Shown: positions 30,253 through 42,270 of the stretch, piece after piece
Layout: every line of letters starts with the position of its first letter
Numbering within the stretch: position 1 is the stretch's first letter
DNA from: Pseudovibrio sp. JCM 19062
GTDB lineage: Bacteria > Pseudomonadota > Alphaproteobacteria > Rhizobiales > Stappiaceae
DNA: 64,000 nucleotides
Direction: 5' to 3'
NCBI GenBank assembly: GCA_001310715.1
Contig: BAXV01000010.1
Span: 1-64,000 of the forward strand
Program-made: the position numbers and the translations under genes
Notes under the pieces: model-generated
What the model was told of the DNA's origin: nothing
The model's input: the letters and a program-made list of their open reading frames with translations, nothing else
The model's database searches: none

Positions 30253-30540
30253 AGTGACAGCCTCTTCTTCCAGCTTTTTAATGAGCCAGCATTCCTCACA
30301 AAGATAAGACTTTTAAGCCTCTTGTCGCTTATATGCAGCGCATTGAAGTCAGTTTGCCAGCCCTTTTTTTCAGAAGGAAACAAATTTCATGGGTATTCTC
30401 AGCATTTTCTGTAGCTATCCCAACAACATCACAGAATAAATCTCAGGGTTTGACGGCAAAGAGATGAGCAAATTGGTTTATTCCCCTTGGGGCGTGCGCA
30501 AGCTAATATGTTCTTGGTTTGCCCCGTTTGTGATTGGCAC

Positions 30541-33125
30541 ATGCGATCATTGGTGGCAAAGTGCGCTCACTTGTTTTCCGGATCGGACCGTTTGTCATTG
30601 CCAGACACCTCTCTCCTACCTGCCGTCTTCACAAGCTGGTTTGAAAGCCGCGACTGGGCACCGCGTGCGCACCAGCTGGAGCTGTTCGAGAAGGTGCAGG
30701 CGGGCAACTCCGCGCTTTTGATTGCACCAACGGGTGGCGGCAAGACGCTTGCTGCTTTCTGCCAAGTCTGGTGGACCTTCATCAGCGCAGTGCTACGGGC
30801 AGGCGCAAGGCAGGTGCTGCTGTGTCTTCCGGCTCCGGCGGGCTTCATACGCTTTACATGTCTCCGCTCAAGGCATTGGCAACGGATATTCACCGCAACC
30901 TTGAAGTGCCCATTGAGGAGATGGGTCTTTCCATCAAGCTGGAGACCCGCTCAGGTGACACGCCGAGCCACAAGAAGCAGCGCCAGAAGCGCCTTCCGCC
31001 TGATATCCTTCTGACCACGCCAGAGCAAATCTCGCTTTTGCTCTCTGACAAGAATGCCGAGCGGCTGTTTGCTGATCTTCAGTATGTCATTTTGGATGAG
31101 CTGCATGAGCTGGTGACGTCCAAACGCGGAGATCTGCTGGCTTTGGCTTTGGCCCGTTTGCGCAAGCTGGCACCTCATCTGCGCTGCATCGGGCTTTCGG
31201 CCACCATTGCCCACCCTGATGATTTGCGGGCCTATCTGGTAGAGCAACCGCTGTCGCCGCAGGTGAACCTTGCGGAGATTGTGCAGGCCAAGGGCGGGGC
31301 CAAGCCGCATATCAGCATACTGGAAACAAAAGAGCGTCTGCCATGGTCCGGGCACTCCTGCATTTATGCGCTGCCGGAGATTTATGAGGAGATCAAAGCC
31401 CACACCACCACACTGGTATTTGTGAATACACGCTCACAGGCAGAGCGGCTCTTTCAGGAGTTGTGGCGCATCAATGAGGATACACTGCCCATTGCGCTCC
31501 ATCATGGCTCGCTGGATGTGGGCCAGCGGCGCAAGGTGGAAGCACATATGGCAGCGGGGCAGCTGAAGGCGGTGGTGTGCACCTCCTCGCTGGACCTTGG
31601 CATTGACTGGGGTGATATCGATCTGGTGATCAATGTGGGCGCTCCCAAAGGGGCGAGCCGGTTGGCACAGCGTATCGGACGCGCCAATCACCGCATGAAT
31701 GAGGCTTCCAAGGCTATTTTAGTGCCCTCCAACCGGTTTGAGGTGCTGGAGTGTCAGGCGGCGTTGGAAGCATCCGAGGCGGGAGTACAAGATACGCCGC
31801 CGCTTCGTCAGGGCGGGCTGGATGTTTTGGCCCAGCACATTATGTGCGTTACCTGTGCTACTCCCTTTGAGCCGGAAACGCTTTACGAGGAAGTGATCAG
31901 CAGTCAGTCCTACCGTCATCTGGAGTATGATCTGTTTGTGAAGGCGGTGGAGTTTGTGGCAACTGGTGGTTATGCGCTCAAAGCCTATGACAGATACGCC
32001 AAGTTGCGGCCCACCAAGGAGGGTCTCTACCGGGTTTCTCATCCTCAGTTCGCCCAGCAATATCGTCTCAATTCCGGCACCATTTTGGATGCGGCAACGC
32101 TGAAGGTTCGGCAGGTCAAACCGCGGGGGCCAAACAGCAAGCGCCCGCTTGGCTTTGGCGGCAAGATGCTTGGAGAGATTGAGGAGTGGTTCATCGAGCA
32201 GTTGGCGGTGGGCGATACATTTGTGTTTGCCGGTCAGGTGCTGAAGTTTGAGGGACTGAAGGAGAGCGAGGCGTATGTGTCGCGCAGCGCCTCGCAGGAT
32301 CCGAAGATTCCAAGCTATCAGGGGGGCAAGTTTCCGCTCAGCACCTATCTGGCGGAAGGTGTGCGCAGTCTTGCTTCTGATCCGCACAGTTGGTCTTCGC
32401 TGCCAGGTCAGGTTCGTGAATGGTTGGAACTTCAGAAAGAAAAATCACAGTTGCCCGAGTACGAACGCCTCCTTGTTGAGACGTTTCCGCGGAACGATAA
32501 ACACTATCTGGTGTGCTATCCGTTTGAAGGCCGATTGGCGCACCAGACACTGGGCATGTTGCTGACCCGACGACTTGAGCGCGCTGGTCTGCATCCCCTC
32601 GGGTTTGTCGCAACGGAGTATTCACTGGCGCTTTGGGGACTGAGAGATTTGGGCCTCGCCATCACTAGCGGACGGTTGCGGCTGGATGACTTGTTTGAAG
32701 AAGATATGCTTGGTGATGATCTGGAAGCGTGGCTTTCTGAAAGTAGTTTGATGAAACGTACCTTTAGAAATTGTGCCATGATCTCTGGTCTTGTTGAAAG
32801 ACGCCATCCGGGTAAAGAGAAAACAGGGCGGCAGATAACTATAAATACGGATCTTATTTATAACGTACTGCACGAACACGAACCGGATCACATCCTTTTA
32901 CAAGCCACATGGACGGATGCTGCAACAGGACTTTTGGATATCTCTCGTTTAGGCCACTTTCTTTCTCGTATCGATAAAAGAATCACACATAGTGCGTTAG
33001 GTCGTGTTTCACCGTTGGCTGTTCCGGTTCTTCTGGAAATTGGAAAAGAGCCAATCTTTGGAAGCGCGACAGAGGAGCTGCTTGCAGAGGCAGCAGATGA
33101 TCTATTGCTGGAGGCCCAATTGTGA
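30541..33125 (+). CDS. Ligase-associated DEXH-box helicase (Lhr type)
   Basis: About 860 codons. Motif Q-like WAPRAHQLELFEKV, Walker A APTGGGKT, then LYMSPLKALATDI, TTPEQISLLL, Walker B ILDELHEL, GLSATIAHP, TTLVFVNTRSQAERLF and SSLDLGIDWGDIDLV with QRIGRANHR. The winged-helix and Lhr-specific C-terminal domains follow. These helicases sit in the 'ligase-associated DNA damage response' cluster. One missing base near 30760 breaks the frame after GKTLAAF. The start is uncertain; ATG 30541 is one of several. The stop overlaps the GTG of the next gene, so both are co-translated. Confidence 0.88.
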
Positions 33126-33864
33126 GAGTCAATCGTCAGTTGCAGCCACGAGTAGAACCGCGTTATCGTCAACCTATTCCAGTCTGCCACGACTTGTCTC
33201 TTGGACAAGAACTTGTCGGACTTCATGACAGTGGAGCCCTTTGGTGGCCTGAAGAACAGACCCTTGTTGTCTCTGATCTCCATTTGGAAAAAGCAGCCAG
33301 TATTGCCAAGCACAAAGGCTGATGCTTCCCCCTTATGACACTGCTGCCACGCTGGAAAAGCTGGCTAGCCTGATTGATGTGTTTGATCCGCGCCGGGTGA
33401 TCTGCCTTGGTGACAGTTTCCACGATTGCGAAAGCTCTGCGCGCATGCCGGCGGCCTATCGGGCCATGCTGGTGACAATGCAGCTGAGACGTGAGTGGAT
33501 TTGGATTACCGGCAACCATGACCCTGAAATTGCCAGCCACATTTGTGGTGAGCGCCATGAGGAGCTGTCGATCCGTTCTCTGTGTTTCCGCCATGAGCCA
33601 AAAGAAGATGCGGATCGCGGCGAAATCTGCGGGCACCTGCATCCGGCAGCCAAGGTGCGCCGCATGGGACGGACCGTGCGCAGAGCCTGTTTCGCGACCA
33701 ACGGCAACCGGCTTATTCTGCCCGCCTTCGGCGCGCTTACCGGTGGCCTGAATGTTATGGACAACGCATTCTCAAAGGTGTTTGCAGAACGGCGGTTCTC
33801 GGTGTTTATGCTAGGGAACGGGCGTTTATTCCCCTTCACCGCTTCCAAGCTTATAAGCGAATGA
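33122..33864 (+). CDS. pdeM: Ligase-associated metallophosphoesterase PdeM
   Basis: About 247 codons of a calcineurin-like phosphoesterase. Metal motifs: VSDLHLEKA (D-x-H), CLGDSFHD (GD-x2-H), WITGNHDPE (GNHD) and CGHLHPAAKV (GH-x-H). The usual fold continues with LILPAFGALTGGLN. It is encoded beside the Lhr-type helicase in many alphaproteobacteria as part of a putative DNA repair module. A frame break at about 33320 creates a false stop directly before MLPPYDTAATL. GTG start overlaps the helicase stop. Terminator follows. Confidence 0.88.
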
Positions 33865-33865
33865 T

Positions 33866-33890
33866 AAAAAGCCCTCGTTGAGGGCTTTTT
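33866..33890 (+). terminator. Intrinsic terminator after pdeM
   Basis: AAAAAGCCCTC / GAGGGCTTTTT around GTT, starting two bases after the pdeM stop codon. Confidence 0.88.
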
Positions 33891-33955
33891 CTTTGTCTAA
33901 CGTCGGACCCGGAACCACTTTTTGGTTGAGAGTAGGTGCTAGTCTTTCTTGAAGA

Positions 33956-34721
33956 TCACCCTGCAACCCAGCCGGTGAACAGGGCCAGCATAACGGCGAG
34001 CGCGCCGTACACGGCTGGGTGTTGGCGCGAGAGACTGAAGGTTACCTGTTCAAAACCGGATTTTGCCACTGTCAGCACCTGCTCCTGCTGGTCGAGCAGC
34101 ACGCCCCCACTAAAGAGGAAGGTTGTGATCTTGTATTCGCCTGTGGGGATGTTGGCTGGCAGGTCGACTGTGGTTGAAAACAGTGTGGGGCTCAGGAAAC
34201 TGATGGATCGTGAGACCTGCGAATAGAGGCCGTCCTGACGCGGGCGCGCAGGAACGCTTCCTTGAAGGCGAGACGTTCAGTGGCGGGGCGCGTGAGCCCA
34301 GCGCTGCGAGCGGCAGGTTATCCAGCCCGATGCGGTATTGCTTGAGCCAGTTTTCAGAGGCGATGTTGCGCAGATCATCAGTGGTGTGCACGGCATAGAA
34401 GCTGGGGACGGCGATGTAAGTCTGCGATGTGGCATTAATCCAGACACCCAGAATGCGATCCTTACGCCACGTGGTGACACGCTCCAGCGGGCCTTCCACT
34501 ACGATCACCAGATCCTGATCACCACTGCGGGGGACGGATTCTGCATCCCGTGCGATCTCGCCATACACGAGGATCTGCGCACCGGAGAAGTTGGAGGTGA
34601 TCGCCACACTTGAGGAAGAGATTGCCGATACAAGCCTTTCAGCCAGTGCAGGCGTGAGCGATGTGAGAGCAAGCAGGAAGAGCGTCAGGACTGTGAGCAA
34701 GGAGTTGGTGATGTGCCTCAT
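33956..34721 (-). CDS. TIGR02186-family membrane-anchored protein
   Basis: About 255 codons. Signal peptide (LLTVLTLFLLALTSLTPALA), then LVSAISSSSVAITSNFSGAQILVYG and DLVIVVEGPLERVTTWRKDRILGVW, the hallmark of TIGR02186. The C-terminal part reads on in the shifted frame as STTVDLPANIPTGEYKI and ends in a membrane helix before WVAG. The frame breaks near 34250. Function is unknown, but it is regularly encoded next to a TauE/SafE exporter, as here with a four-base ATGA overlap. Confidence 0.82.
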
Positions 34722-35646
34722 CTGGCCGGCTCCTCAATCACAGTGACGGAGTAAAGATCACTAGGCTCCACAATGAGGTTGTAGGCAAAGCGCAGGCCGA
34801 CAAGGAGCACGAGCAGCCCGAGGCCGAGGCGCAGGTGTTCACCGCGCATGCCCTGCCCGACCTGAGCTCCGAATTGCGCGCCGATCACACCGCCGATCAT
34901 GAGCGTAAGGGCCAGCACAATATCTACGGACTGGGTGTTGACGGAGTGCAGGAACGTTGCCACAGCCATGGTGCCGAGGATCTGCAGCAGCGAGGTGCCG
35001 ATAACGATGTGGGCCGGGACGCGCAGCAGATAGATGAGCGCTGGCACCATCATGAAGCCGCCGCCAATACCGAGAACCGAGCCGAGGAAACCGATGGAGC
35101 TGCCGATGCCGAAGATCGGGATTATGCTGACATAAAGTCTGGAGCGGCGGAAGCGGACCTTGAACGGCAGGCCGTGCACCCAGTTGTGTTGTCCGGGTCT
35201 GCGGCCAGTCGGCGCTGCACCGCTCTTGCGGCGCATGATGGCCTTCACGGATTCACCCAGCATGAGCACGCCAATGGTGCCGAGGAAGGTGACGTAGGAC
35301 AGGGAGATCACCAGATCCAGCTGCCCGAGGCTTTGCAGGATACCAAAAATCCAGACACCGAGGGCCGAGCCAACAATACCCGAGCAGAGCAGAGCTCCGG
35401 CGAGTTTGAAGTCGATGCCCGCCTTGCGCCAATAGGACAAAACGCCGGATGCGGAGGAGGCTACAATCTGTGTGGTGACGGTGGCAACGGAAACGGCTGG
35501 CGGAATTCCGGAGAAGATGAGCAACGGCGTGAGCAGGAAGCCGCCTCCAATGCCGAAAAGCCTGAGAGGAACCCGACAGTTCCGCCCATGGCGAAGATCA
35601 TGAAAACATTAATCGGCAGTTCTGCGATGGGTAGATAGATCTGCAA
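34718..35646 (-). CDS. TauE/SafE family sulfite/sulfonate exporter
   Basis: About 309 codons, eight hydrophobic helices in two similar halves. N-terminal MQIYLPIAELPINVFMIFAM leads to GGTVGFLSGF, repeated later as GSSIGFLGSVLGIGGGFMMVPAL, the family hallmark. A basic loop (RRKSGAAPTGRRPGQHN) separates the halves. Frame break near 35545. Exports organosulfur anions or sulfite in known members; the substrate here is unknown. Operon with the TIGR02186 gene. Confidence 0.86.
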
Positions 35647-35805
35647 AATAGCACCGCGGGTAACACAGGTGACCTGACGTTGCGTGCGTTAAGTCACCTT
35701 TCATCCAACATCATTGTAGAGTGTTAAGCGCCATTCCGGACGCTCTGTCAATCTACGCGGAGCAGCAAGTGCAAATCTAACCAGAAATCCCCTAGTAACG
35801 TGAAA

Positions 35806-38800
35806 TTATATGGTCTCAGAGGCAAGCGCCATCATTAGACGCTTGTCAGGTTCGCCCGTTGCTTCCATTCCCAGACGCGCTTGCAAACTCTTGATGGCGC
35901 GTCTTGTATTCGGTCCCATTACACCATCCGGACTGCCCGGATCAAACCCCATATCGAGCAAGGCTTGTTGTATCTTCTTCACAGATGGGGAACCTTTTTG
36001 TGAAACGCTGGTTTTCTGCTTATCAGTCCACCTGCTGTCGATCTCCACATTGTTTGCATCAGGATCGAGCGACTTCAACTTGTGGGTCGCCACGGCCTGC
36101 AATGCCTGGGTGTGCTGTCTGTTGGTCAGCTTGGCGGCAACCTCGTCGCGTTTGGTGGCGGCATCAGCATCGCCCTGCATGGCGGCAAGTGCAAACCACT
36201 TGTAGCTTTCCACCAGATCCTGCTCCATGCCCAGACCGCGTGCAGCGAGGATTGCAAGGTTGAACTCGCTGTCTGCCACTCCATAATCAGCTGCGATGCG
36301 GAACCATTTGACGGCTGAGGCGTAGTCAGGGTTGCCATCGATGCCTTCCACAAACAAAACGGCCAGATTGTGCATGGCTTTGATGTTGCCTTGCGCGGCT
36401 GCCAGAGAATACCAGTCCCGTGCCAGTGTCAGGTCTCTTGGAACACCACGGCCCTTCTCGTAAAGACTGCCAAGGCGGTATTGTGCGGGTGCCAGGCCTT
36501 GTGACGCGGCTTTGCGATACCAATCCGCAGCAACACCCAGATTTGCAGGGACCAGATTGCCTTCGGTGTAGCGGCGGGCCACCTCGAACTGCGCTTCTGC
36601 TGCACCAGCTGCTGCTGCGGAGCGCAGGGCAATGGGGCCGATGGCGTATGGCAGGTCATAGGCGGTCTGTTCAGGGGTGATCTGCTGGACAGGTTCTTTG
36701 GGGATGACCGGCATCTGGATATCGCCAAACACGGAAGTGTTCGCCGATGTGGCTGGCACACTTGCGTTGTGAACGGGGCTGCTGCCTCAGAAGAGGCTAC
36801 GTTCTGGCCACTGCGGCTGAGCCCTGTGCAGAGCCGACACCGGTTGTCTGGCCAAAGACCACCTCATTGGTTGGCTCGGAGCGTGTGGTTGCAGAGCCGG
36901 ACTGCCAGATACTTTGAGAGCTGACGGGTGATGGCAATGCTGGTTCCGGCTGAACGGCAGGAGTAATCGCGATAGCATCAGGTGCGGCGATGGCATCCAG
37001 ACCTTCGCTCAAAAACGAGGAGCTGTCGTTGCCCGGCATTACGGCATCGGGTGCCAATATGCTTGGCGGGGTATCGGAGCCTGCCGTATCCATACCATTT
37101 TCACCGGAGAGCAAGCCAGTGTTGAACACCTGCAAGGTGCCAATGGTCAGCAACAGAGCTGCTGCGGCCAGCATGATGGCACGGCGACGGCTCGATTTGC
37201 TTTCTGCCTTTTTGCCTTTGGCAGGCTTGCTGGTATTTTTCGCTTTTCCGGCTTTGGCAGGCTTTTCCGTTTTGCCCAATTCAACCGGTGCGGCGGACAG
37301 GTTGATTGGTTCTCTGGCTGGCTTTTTGGTTTCCAGCTCCAGATTATCCAGCAGCATGTCTTCTTCGCTCAGGGCGATGGGCTCTTCGCCAACCTGAAGC
37401 TTGCTGAGCACCTGTGCGGTGGCGGCTGCCTTTTCGGCGCGCAGGCTTTCTGGAACGTTGTCCTCAGCAGCGCTGTTGGGGCTGATATAATCGCGCAGGC
37501 GGCGTGCCGTTCCGGGGCTTTGCTATTTGAGGCGGCAGGCTTTTCTTCTGCCTTGCTGGTCTCGGGTTCCTCCATGGCCGCTGCTTTTGCAGCGCGGCGA
37601 GCTGCAGCGATAAAGTCTGCCTTGCGGTTGCGTGGACCTTCCGGCTCGTCAGCCTCAAGATCCGCCATGGTGGCTTTGCGGCCCACGGAAAAGGCGCTCA
37701 AAATAGTGCCGAGCTGATTGTCGCCCACCAGCTTCTGGTGTTCTTTGGAAATCTCGGTTTTGCCGATGGCGTTGCGGATGCTTTCCAGATTTTCCAGACG
37801 GTTGGAAATGGTGCCAGAACATTGCGCAGGTCTTGCAGGGCATGCTGGTCGGCATCGTCTTTTTGGCCGGAGGCTTCGAGCAGGGATTGCAGATCAAGAC
37901 GCAATGCGGAGATGGCAGCTTCCACGGCTTCGCCCTGCTCTGCTCCATTGCCCAGTGCAAGCTTGTCGGTGGCAGCTTTGACAGCATCCTGTGCGATCTG
38001 CTGCGCCTTACTGGCCATGTCGGAATGCAGGCCCTTCAGTTCCTGCTCAATGGAGCCGAAGCTGTTTTCCAACTCACCGATGGAGGCAAACTGGGTCGTG
38101 GACATATCCAGCTTTTGTGAAAGACCAGCAATCTGCTGCTCCAACCGGTCCAGTTCCGCATCAGAGGACAAGCCAGTTGGGCTGGCGATTGTTGTTGCAA
38201 GCTCCTGCAGCTGGCTTTCAATCTCGCCGGAGGTTGCCAGCGCGCCGATGTGGCCACGCAGTTCACCGATCTCGGCGCGGATCAAGGACATGGCTCTGTC
38301 GGAGGAACACCATGTGCGTTGTCTTCAACCATCTGGGTCAGCGTCATCACACGCTGCTCCAAACGGGCGAGTGCGGCGCTCTCGTTCTCGTTCAATGCAA
38401 CTTCGAAGGCGGTTTCCGTCAGACGCACCTCAATGTCATCAACTTTGTTGCACAGGTGATCAAGACGGCCTTCGATAGAGGAAAATGCCTGCTCAAATCC
38501 GGTTGCGGTTTCCGGACTGCGCTCCATACGCTTCAGCTGCTCGCCGATGGTGGCAAGGCGCTCTTCCATACGCTTGAGCTGTTCATTGTTGCCAGCGTGT
38601 TCGGGGCCTTCTGCCAGAATGTTGGATATGGAGTCCAAGCGTCCGTGCAGGCGGTCAATCTCGCCCTCATCGGGCATGCGTGTTTCAACGCTGGTGAGAC
38701 GGGACTGGATATCGCGCTGGATTGCGGAGAAGTGGTCAAGCTCGTCCATTCGGGCGGTGAGGAACCGGATACGCTGGTCCACATCGTGAATCATGCGACC

Positions 38801-40412
38801 TGAATCAAGGCGATCAATCACCTTTCTCAGCTGCGAAACCTCTTCGCGCACAACCTCAAGACCGGCCGCACCAGAGCGATGCAGAACATCTTCCAGCCGA
38901 TCGCCCATGGAGGACAGACGACTTTCCAGCGAGTTGAGCTGATCAACCCGCGGCAATTGGCGGATCTGTGTTTCCACCTCAGCCATGCGCTGGGATAGCT
39001 CTCATAAATCGCCGGATCAACGTGTTTTTCGGCCAGCTCCTGTAAGCGGGACTGGATAGTCTCATGGGCCATGCCCAGAGCTTTGAGGCTGTCTTCGATA
39101 TCGGATCGCGACAGGGCCGACTTCATCTGCTCCAACTCGTGGCGCAGTTCTTTCAGCAGCAGGCCGTTGCCTTCTTCATCACGCAGGCGATCAATGATCT
39201 CTGAAAGCTGGGTGCGATTGTCGGTGGTGCGATCCATCATTTCATCGCGCAGGCTGTTGAGCTGGTTTAGCATCCCATCATGCAACTGCTCAATGCGCTC
39301 TTCATCCGGCTCGCGCAAGGTATCAAGCTTTGCGGCCAACTGCTTGAAGTGGCCATCAATCAAGCTGTTCAGCTCAGTGTAATCACCGGTTCTTGCTGAC
39401 TGTTCAGATAGCTGGTCGGGGGTTGTCTCCACACCGTGCGGTCTTATGCCGGTGTTATAGCGCGGCTCCATCTGGGTCTCAGCTGGATAGGCGCTCTCGG
39501 GCGTGGCAGATGTATGGTTTTGGTCTGGCTGTCCAAGCTGCTTTGACGGAATGCCTTTGCCTTTTTCATTCTCATTGTGAGCAAGGGAGTCGAGGCGTGC
39601 ATCAAGGGCATTCAGCGCATCCAACACGGAGGTAATGCGCTGGACTTTAGAATGTACAGCCTCCTGTGTCTCTTCCCGACCGGCAGCAGGTGCGGCCCAC
39701 GACTTTTTATCCTGCGGCGCAGGGTCAGCGTACGGTTCGCGATGGCGCGGAGGCGCGGATGCAGCCGGAGTTTGCGGTGCAGGACGCCGCGAAGCTTGCT
39801 CGTGGGCAGGTGCATGTGTCCGGGCATCATTGGTGCGCGCGGTTGCATGTACGGATCACGTGAGAAACCATCGCGGATGTCACGGCGCTGATCTGTGGCC
39901 GGATCATAGCGGTCTTCATAGGCATAGCGGCTGGTGGACTGGTCCAGCCCTGCTCTCAAGTCGGCGCGCTGCCACGGGTCCCGAGGATCATGATAGTGAG
40001 GGTCATGCATATGCGGATCACGCGAGCGGGGATCACGTGCACGCGGCGCGTGTGGATACGGTTCACGTGGCTGTGGAGCATGTTGTTGGGGAGCCTGCGC
40101 AAAGTGATCGCCTGTGCGCAGATCGCGCGGGGCTTTGGGTGGACGGCCGTGTTCAGCTTGCATCAGGCGGCCTAATGCTTCGGCAACCTCGTTCATGGCC
40201 GCTTCCTGCGAGCTTGAATGAGGTTTGCGGGGTTGCTGATCGGCGTGGGCATATTCATCTGAATATGAAGAGTGGTCCGCGCGGTGTGCTGCTGCAGGGT
40301 ATTGTCGCGCCATTCCACTTTCCTCCAACCACTTAATGTGGTCTGCATCCAGCCCCTCAGTCATGGGCGTGTCTGCTGAGGATTTTCCAAATTCTGGTGT
40401 TTTCCAAGACAT
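35806..40412 (-). CDS. PodJ-like coiled-coil / Sel1 / peptidoglycan-binding protein
   Basis: About 1,535 codons over six frame breaks (near 39620, 38990, 38285, 37720, 37500, 36790). The cytoplasmic N-terminus has a His/Pro/Asp/Arg-rich segment (PHMHDPHYHDPRDP) followed by long coiled coils. One membrane helix (RRRAIMLAAAALLLTIGTLQVF) then leads to a periplasmic part with four to five Sel1 repeats (AEAQFEVARRYTEG, AQYRLGSLYEKGRGV, AMHNLAVLFVEG, SEFNLAILAARG). A C-terminal PG_binding_1 domain (IQQALLDMGFDPGSPDGVMG) ends the protein. This matches Caulobacter PodJ and its rhizobial relatives, polar organisers. Start 40412 (MSWKTPEFGKSS) preferred to 40460. Confidence 0.82.
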
Positions 40413-40887
40413 GCCTGAAGGGCCCCATAGAACTATCCGGTCCGCACACGTCGCTTTCAAATGCTCAATTCAATTTTAAAAAATACACGTCAGCCGATTT
40501 ACGCAGCTCATGAATTGGTCAAGAAACGAATCACTTTGCGGTTTTGCACCGATTTCAAAACTTCTGAGGCTATTTTTTTAATCCTTAGGGTAAATAGTGG
40601 GTTAATAGCACAAATTATGCGTGTAGATCGTCGCTGGCATGTGAATTACGGCTAGAATACGGCGGATACCCAACCTTTTTGGCGCTCTCACCCGAAATCA
40701 TGAAAAAGATTCGTGTTCAGCACTGCGCAATTTATGGGTAATCCCGCCGCTCACGCTGGACCTGAGTGTTACTGCCAATGTATAAACTTGATGGAAATCG
40801 CGCGTCGCATTACTTAGCGTGCACTCAAATACACAGGTCGCAAATTGCCGGCAGTGTCGCGAAAGCAAAGAAGAATAGGTCAAGCAG
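40413..40887. promoter_or_regulatory. Divergent gap, PodJ-like gene / MerR regulator
   Basis: 475 AT-rich bases between outward-facing genes; must contain both promoters. I find no clear dyad. The palindrome before the acyl-CoA dehydrogenase does not recur here. Confidence 0.45.
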
Positions 40888-41336
40888 ATGAGCGAAGCCC
40901 TACATATCAATGAGATGATTGTTGATGTTGTTGCCAATGAACTGGGTCAAGGCAAGAAAACACAGTTCAGCATTGGCGATCTCGCAAAGGAATTTGATAT
41001 TACCCTCCGCACGTTGCGGTTTTACGAGGACAAAGGCCTCCTGAACCCTAAGCGTGATGGGCTTAACCGCATTTATAACCGTCGGGACCGCGCACGATTG
41101 AAGCTGGTTTTGATGGGCAAACGTGTTGGTTTCTCTCTCTCTGAAATTCGCGATATGCTGGATCTTTACGACCTGCGCGACGGACAGGTGACACAGCTTG
41201 AAGTGGCGTTGGGGCGGTTTCAGGAGCAGATCCGCGTGCTGGAAGGCCAGCGTGATAACATTGATGAAGCGATTGAAGATCTGCAGCGAACCGTCAGTAT
41301 TGTTGAAGGTATGCTGAAAGAAAAAAAACCAGCTAA
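40888..41336 (+). CDS. MerR-family regulator (LiuR/fatty-acid type)
   Basis: About 149 residues. The MerR winged helix is FSIGDLAKEFDITLRTLRFYEDKGLLNP, followed by RLKLVLMGKRVGFSLSEIRDML and a dimerisation coiled coil. No metal-binding cysteines occur in the C-terminus, which points away from metal sensors and toward LiuR-like acyl-CoA regulators. The frame as given runs into the terminator at 41349; one more A in the A8 run at 41321-41328 gives KEKKTS and a stop at 41334-41336. Encoded upstream of a beta-oxidation block, so control of acyl-CoA catabolism is likely but inferred. Confidence 0.8.
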
Positions 41337-41348
41337 CTCACTGGTCCT

Positions 41349-41375
41349 AAAAGGTGGGAATTTGCCCCACCTTTT
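41349..41375 (+). terminator. Intrinsic terminator after the MerR gene
   Basis: AAAAGGTGGG (41349-41358) pairs with CCCACCTTTT (41366-41375), then TTG. The open MerR frame crosses it, which argues that the frame is shifted upstream. Confidence 0.85.
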
Positions 41376-41475
41376 TGTTTTGTGGCTCTTGTTTGGAGCC
41401 ATGCTTCATCTGAAATATTTATATTCAATATTTCTCATCTATAAATCGGGGTAATTTCGCCCGAGCTGTTTTGGA

Positions 41476-41785
41476 CTACGTCTTATCCAACCCATAATCT
41501 CGCAGAACGCTCGCCACGCGGATGCGATATTTCTGAAAATATTCACTTTTTCCGAGCTGCTGCGCTTCCTGATGTTTTTCCTGAGTGCGCCAGCGCTTCA
41601 CGGCTTCCTCGTCTTCAAAAAAATGACAGTGACAAAATCTTATCCGGATTTGTCAGGCTCTGAAATCGCTCAACTGAGATAAAGCCGGGAATTTTCTCCA
41701 GTTCCGGCTTGATGGCAGCAGCGACCTCCAAATAGCTGGCTTTGTGGTTTGGGTAGGGCTCAACTTCAAAGATAACGGCAATCAT
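41476..41785 (-). CDS. Antibiotic biosynthesis monooxygenase (ABM) domain protein
   Basis: About 103 codons of a ferredoxin-like fold. MIAVIFEVEPYPNHKASYLEVAA and IPGFISVERFQSLTNPDKILSLSF are the usual ABM strands; the C-terminal half (EAVKRWRTQEKHQEAQQLGK) is in a shifted frame after the A7 run near 41622. Start ATG 41785 is preferred to 41842. The family includes heme-degrading and quinol monooxygenases and many uncharacterised proteins. Same strand as the NIPSNAP gene, 28 bases downstream. Confidence 0.75.
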
Positions 41786-41813
41786 ACTGGGGCTTTCGGT
41801 GGTTGGCAGGCGG

Positions 41814-42135
41814 TCACGGTGTTGCATGCGGGTGAGAGGCAAGTTTGAGGAAAGTTCTGTCTTCTTTCAGGATAAACTTCTCTTGCATGGCGAACTCATA
41901 GTTTTCGCGTCCAAGCGGGTCTTTTGCAAGGGTAGCTCTGTATTGTTCGTAGTGCGCCAGACTGCGCACGTTGTAGATGCCATAGGCCAGTGTTGTGGAA
42001 CCCTCGTGGGGGGCGTAGTAGCCGATCAGGTCTGCTCCGCAGCGCGGAATTGCTTGCCCCCAATTGCGGGCATACTGTTGGAACTCGGCCTTTTTTTGTC
42101 GGGTCGATCTGATAGCGAATGACGCAGGTGAGCAT
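41814..42135 (-). CDS. NIPSNAP family protein
   Basis: About 107 codons. ATG 42135 gives MLTCVIRYQIDPTKK; a missing base in the A7 run near 42094 breaks the frame before AEFQQYARNWGQAIPRCGADLIGYY, the NIPSNAP core. The remainder SLAHYEQYRATLAKDPLGREN is standard. A dimeric alpha/beta-barrel family of unknown role. Divergent from the ArsR regulator with 135 bases between. Confidence 0.82.
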
Positions 42136-42270
42136 GACACTCCTCCGGTTTTGGTTCTCGATGCTGTGGGTGTAGCAAGTAGGCAGGCGTGATTGTTTCG
42201 ATCGTGATCGAACAATCAATTCTGCGTGTGTGCTATAAGTCCGTCCACAGGCATGGAGGATGGAGCTGCC

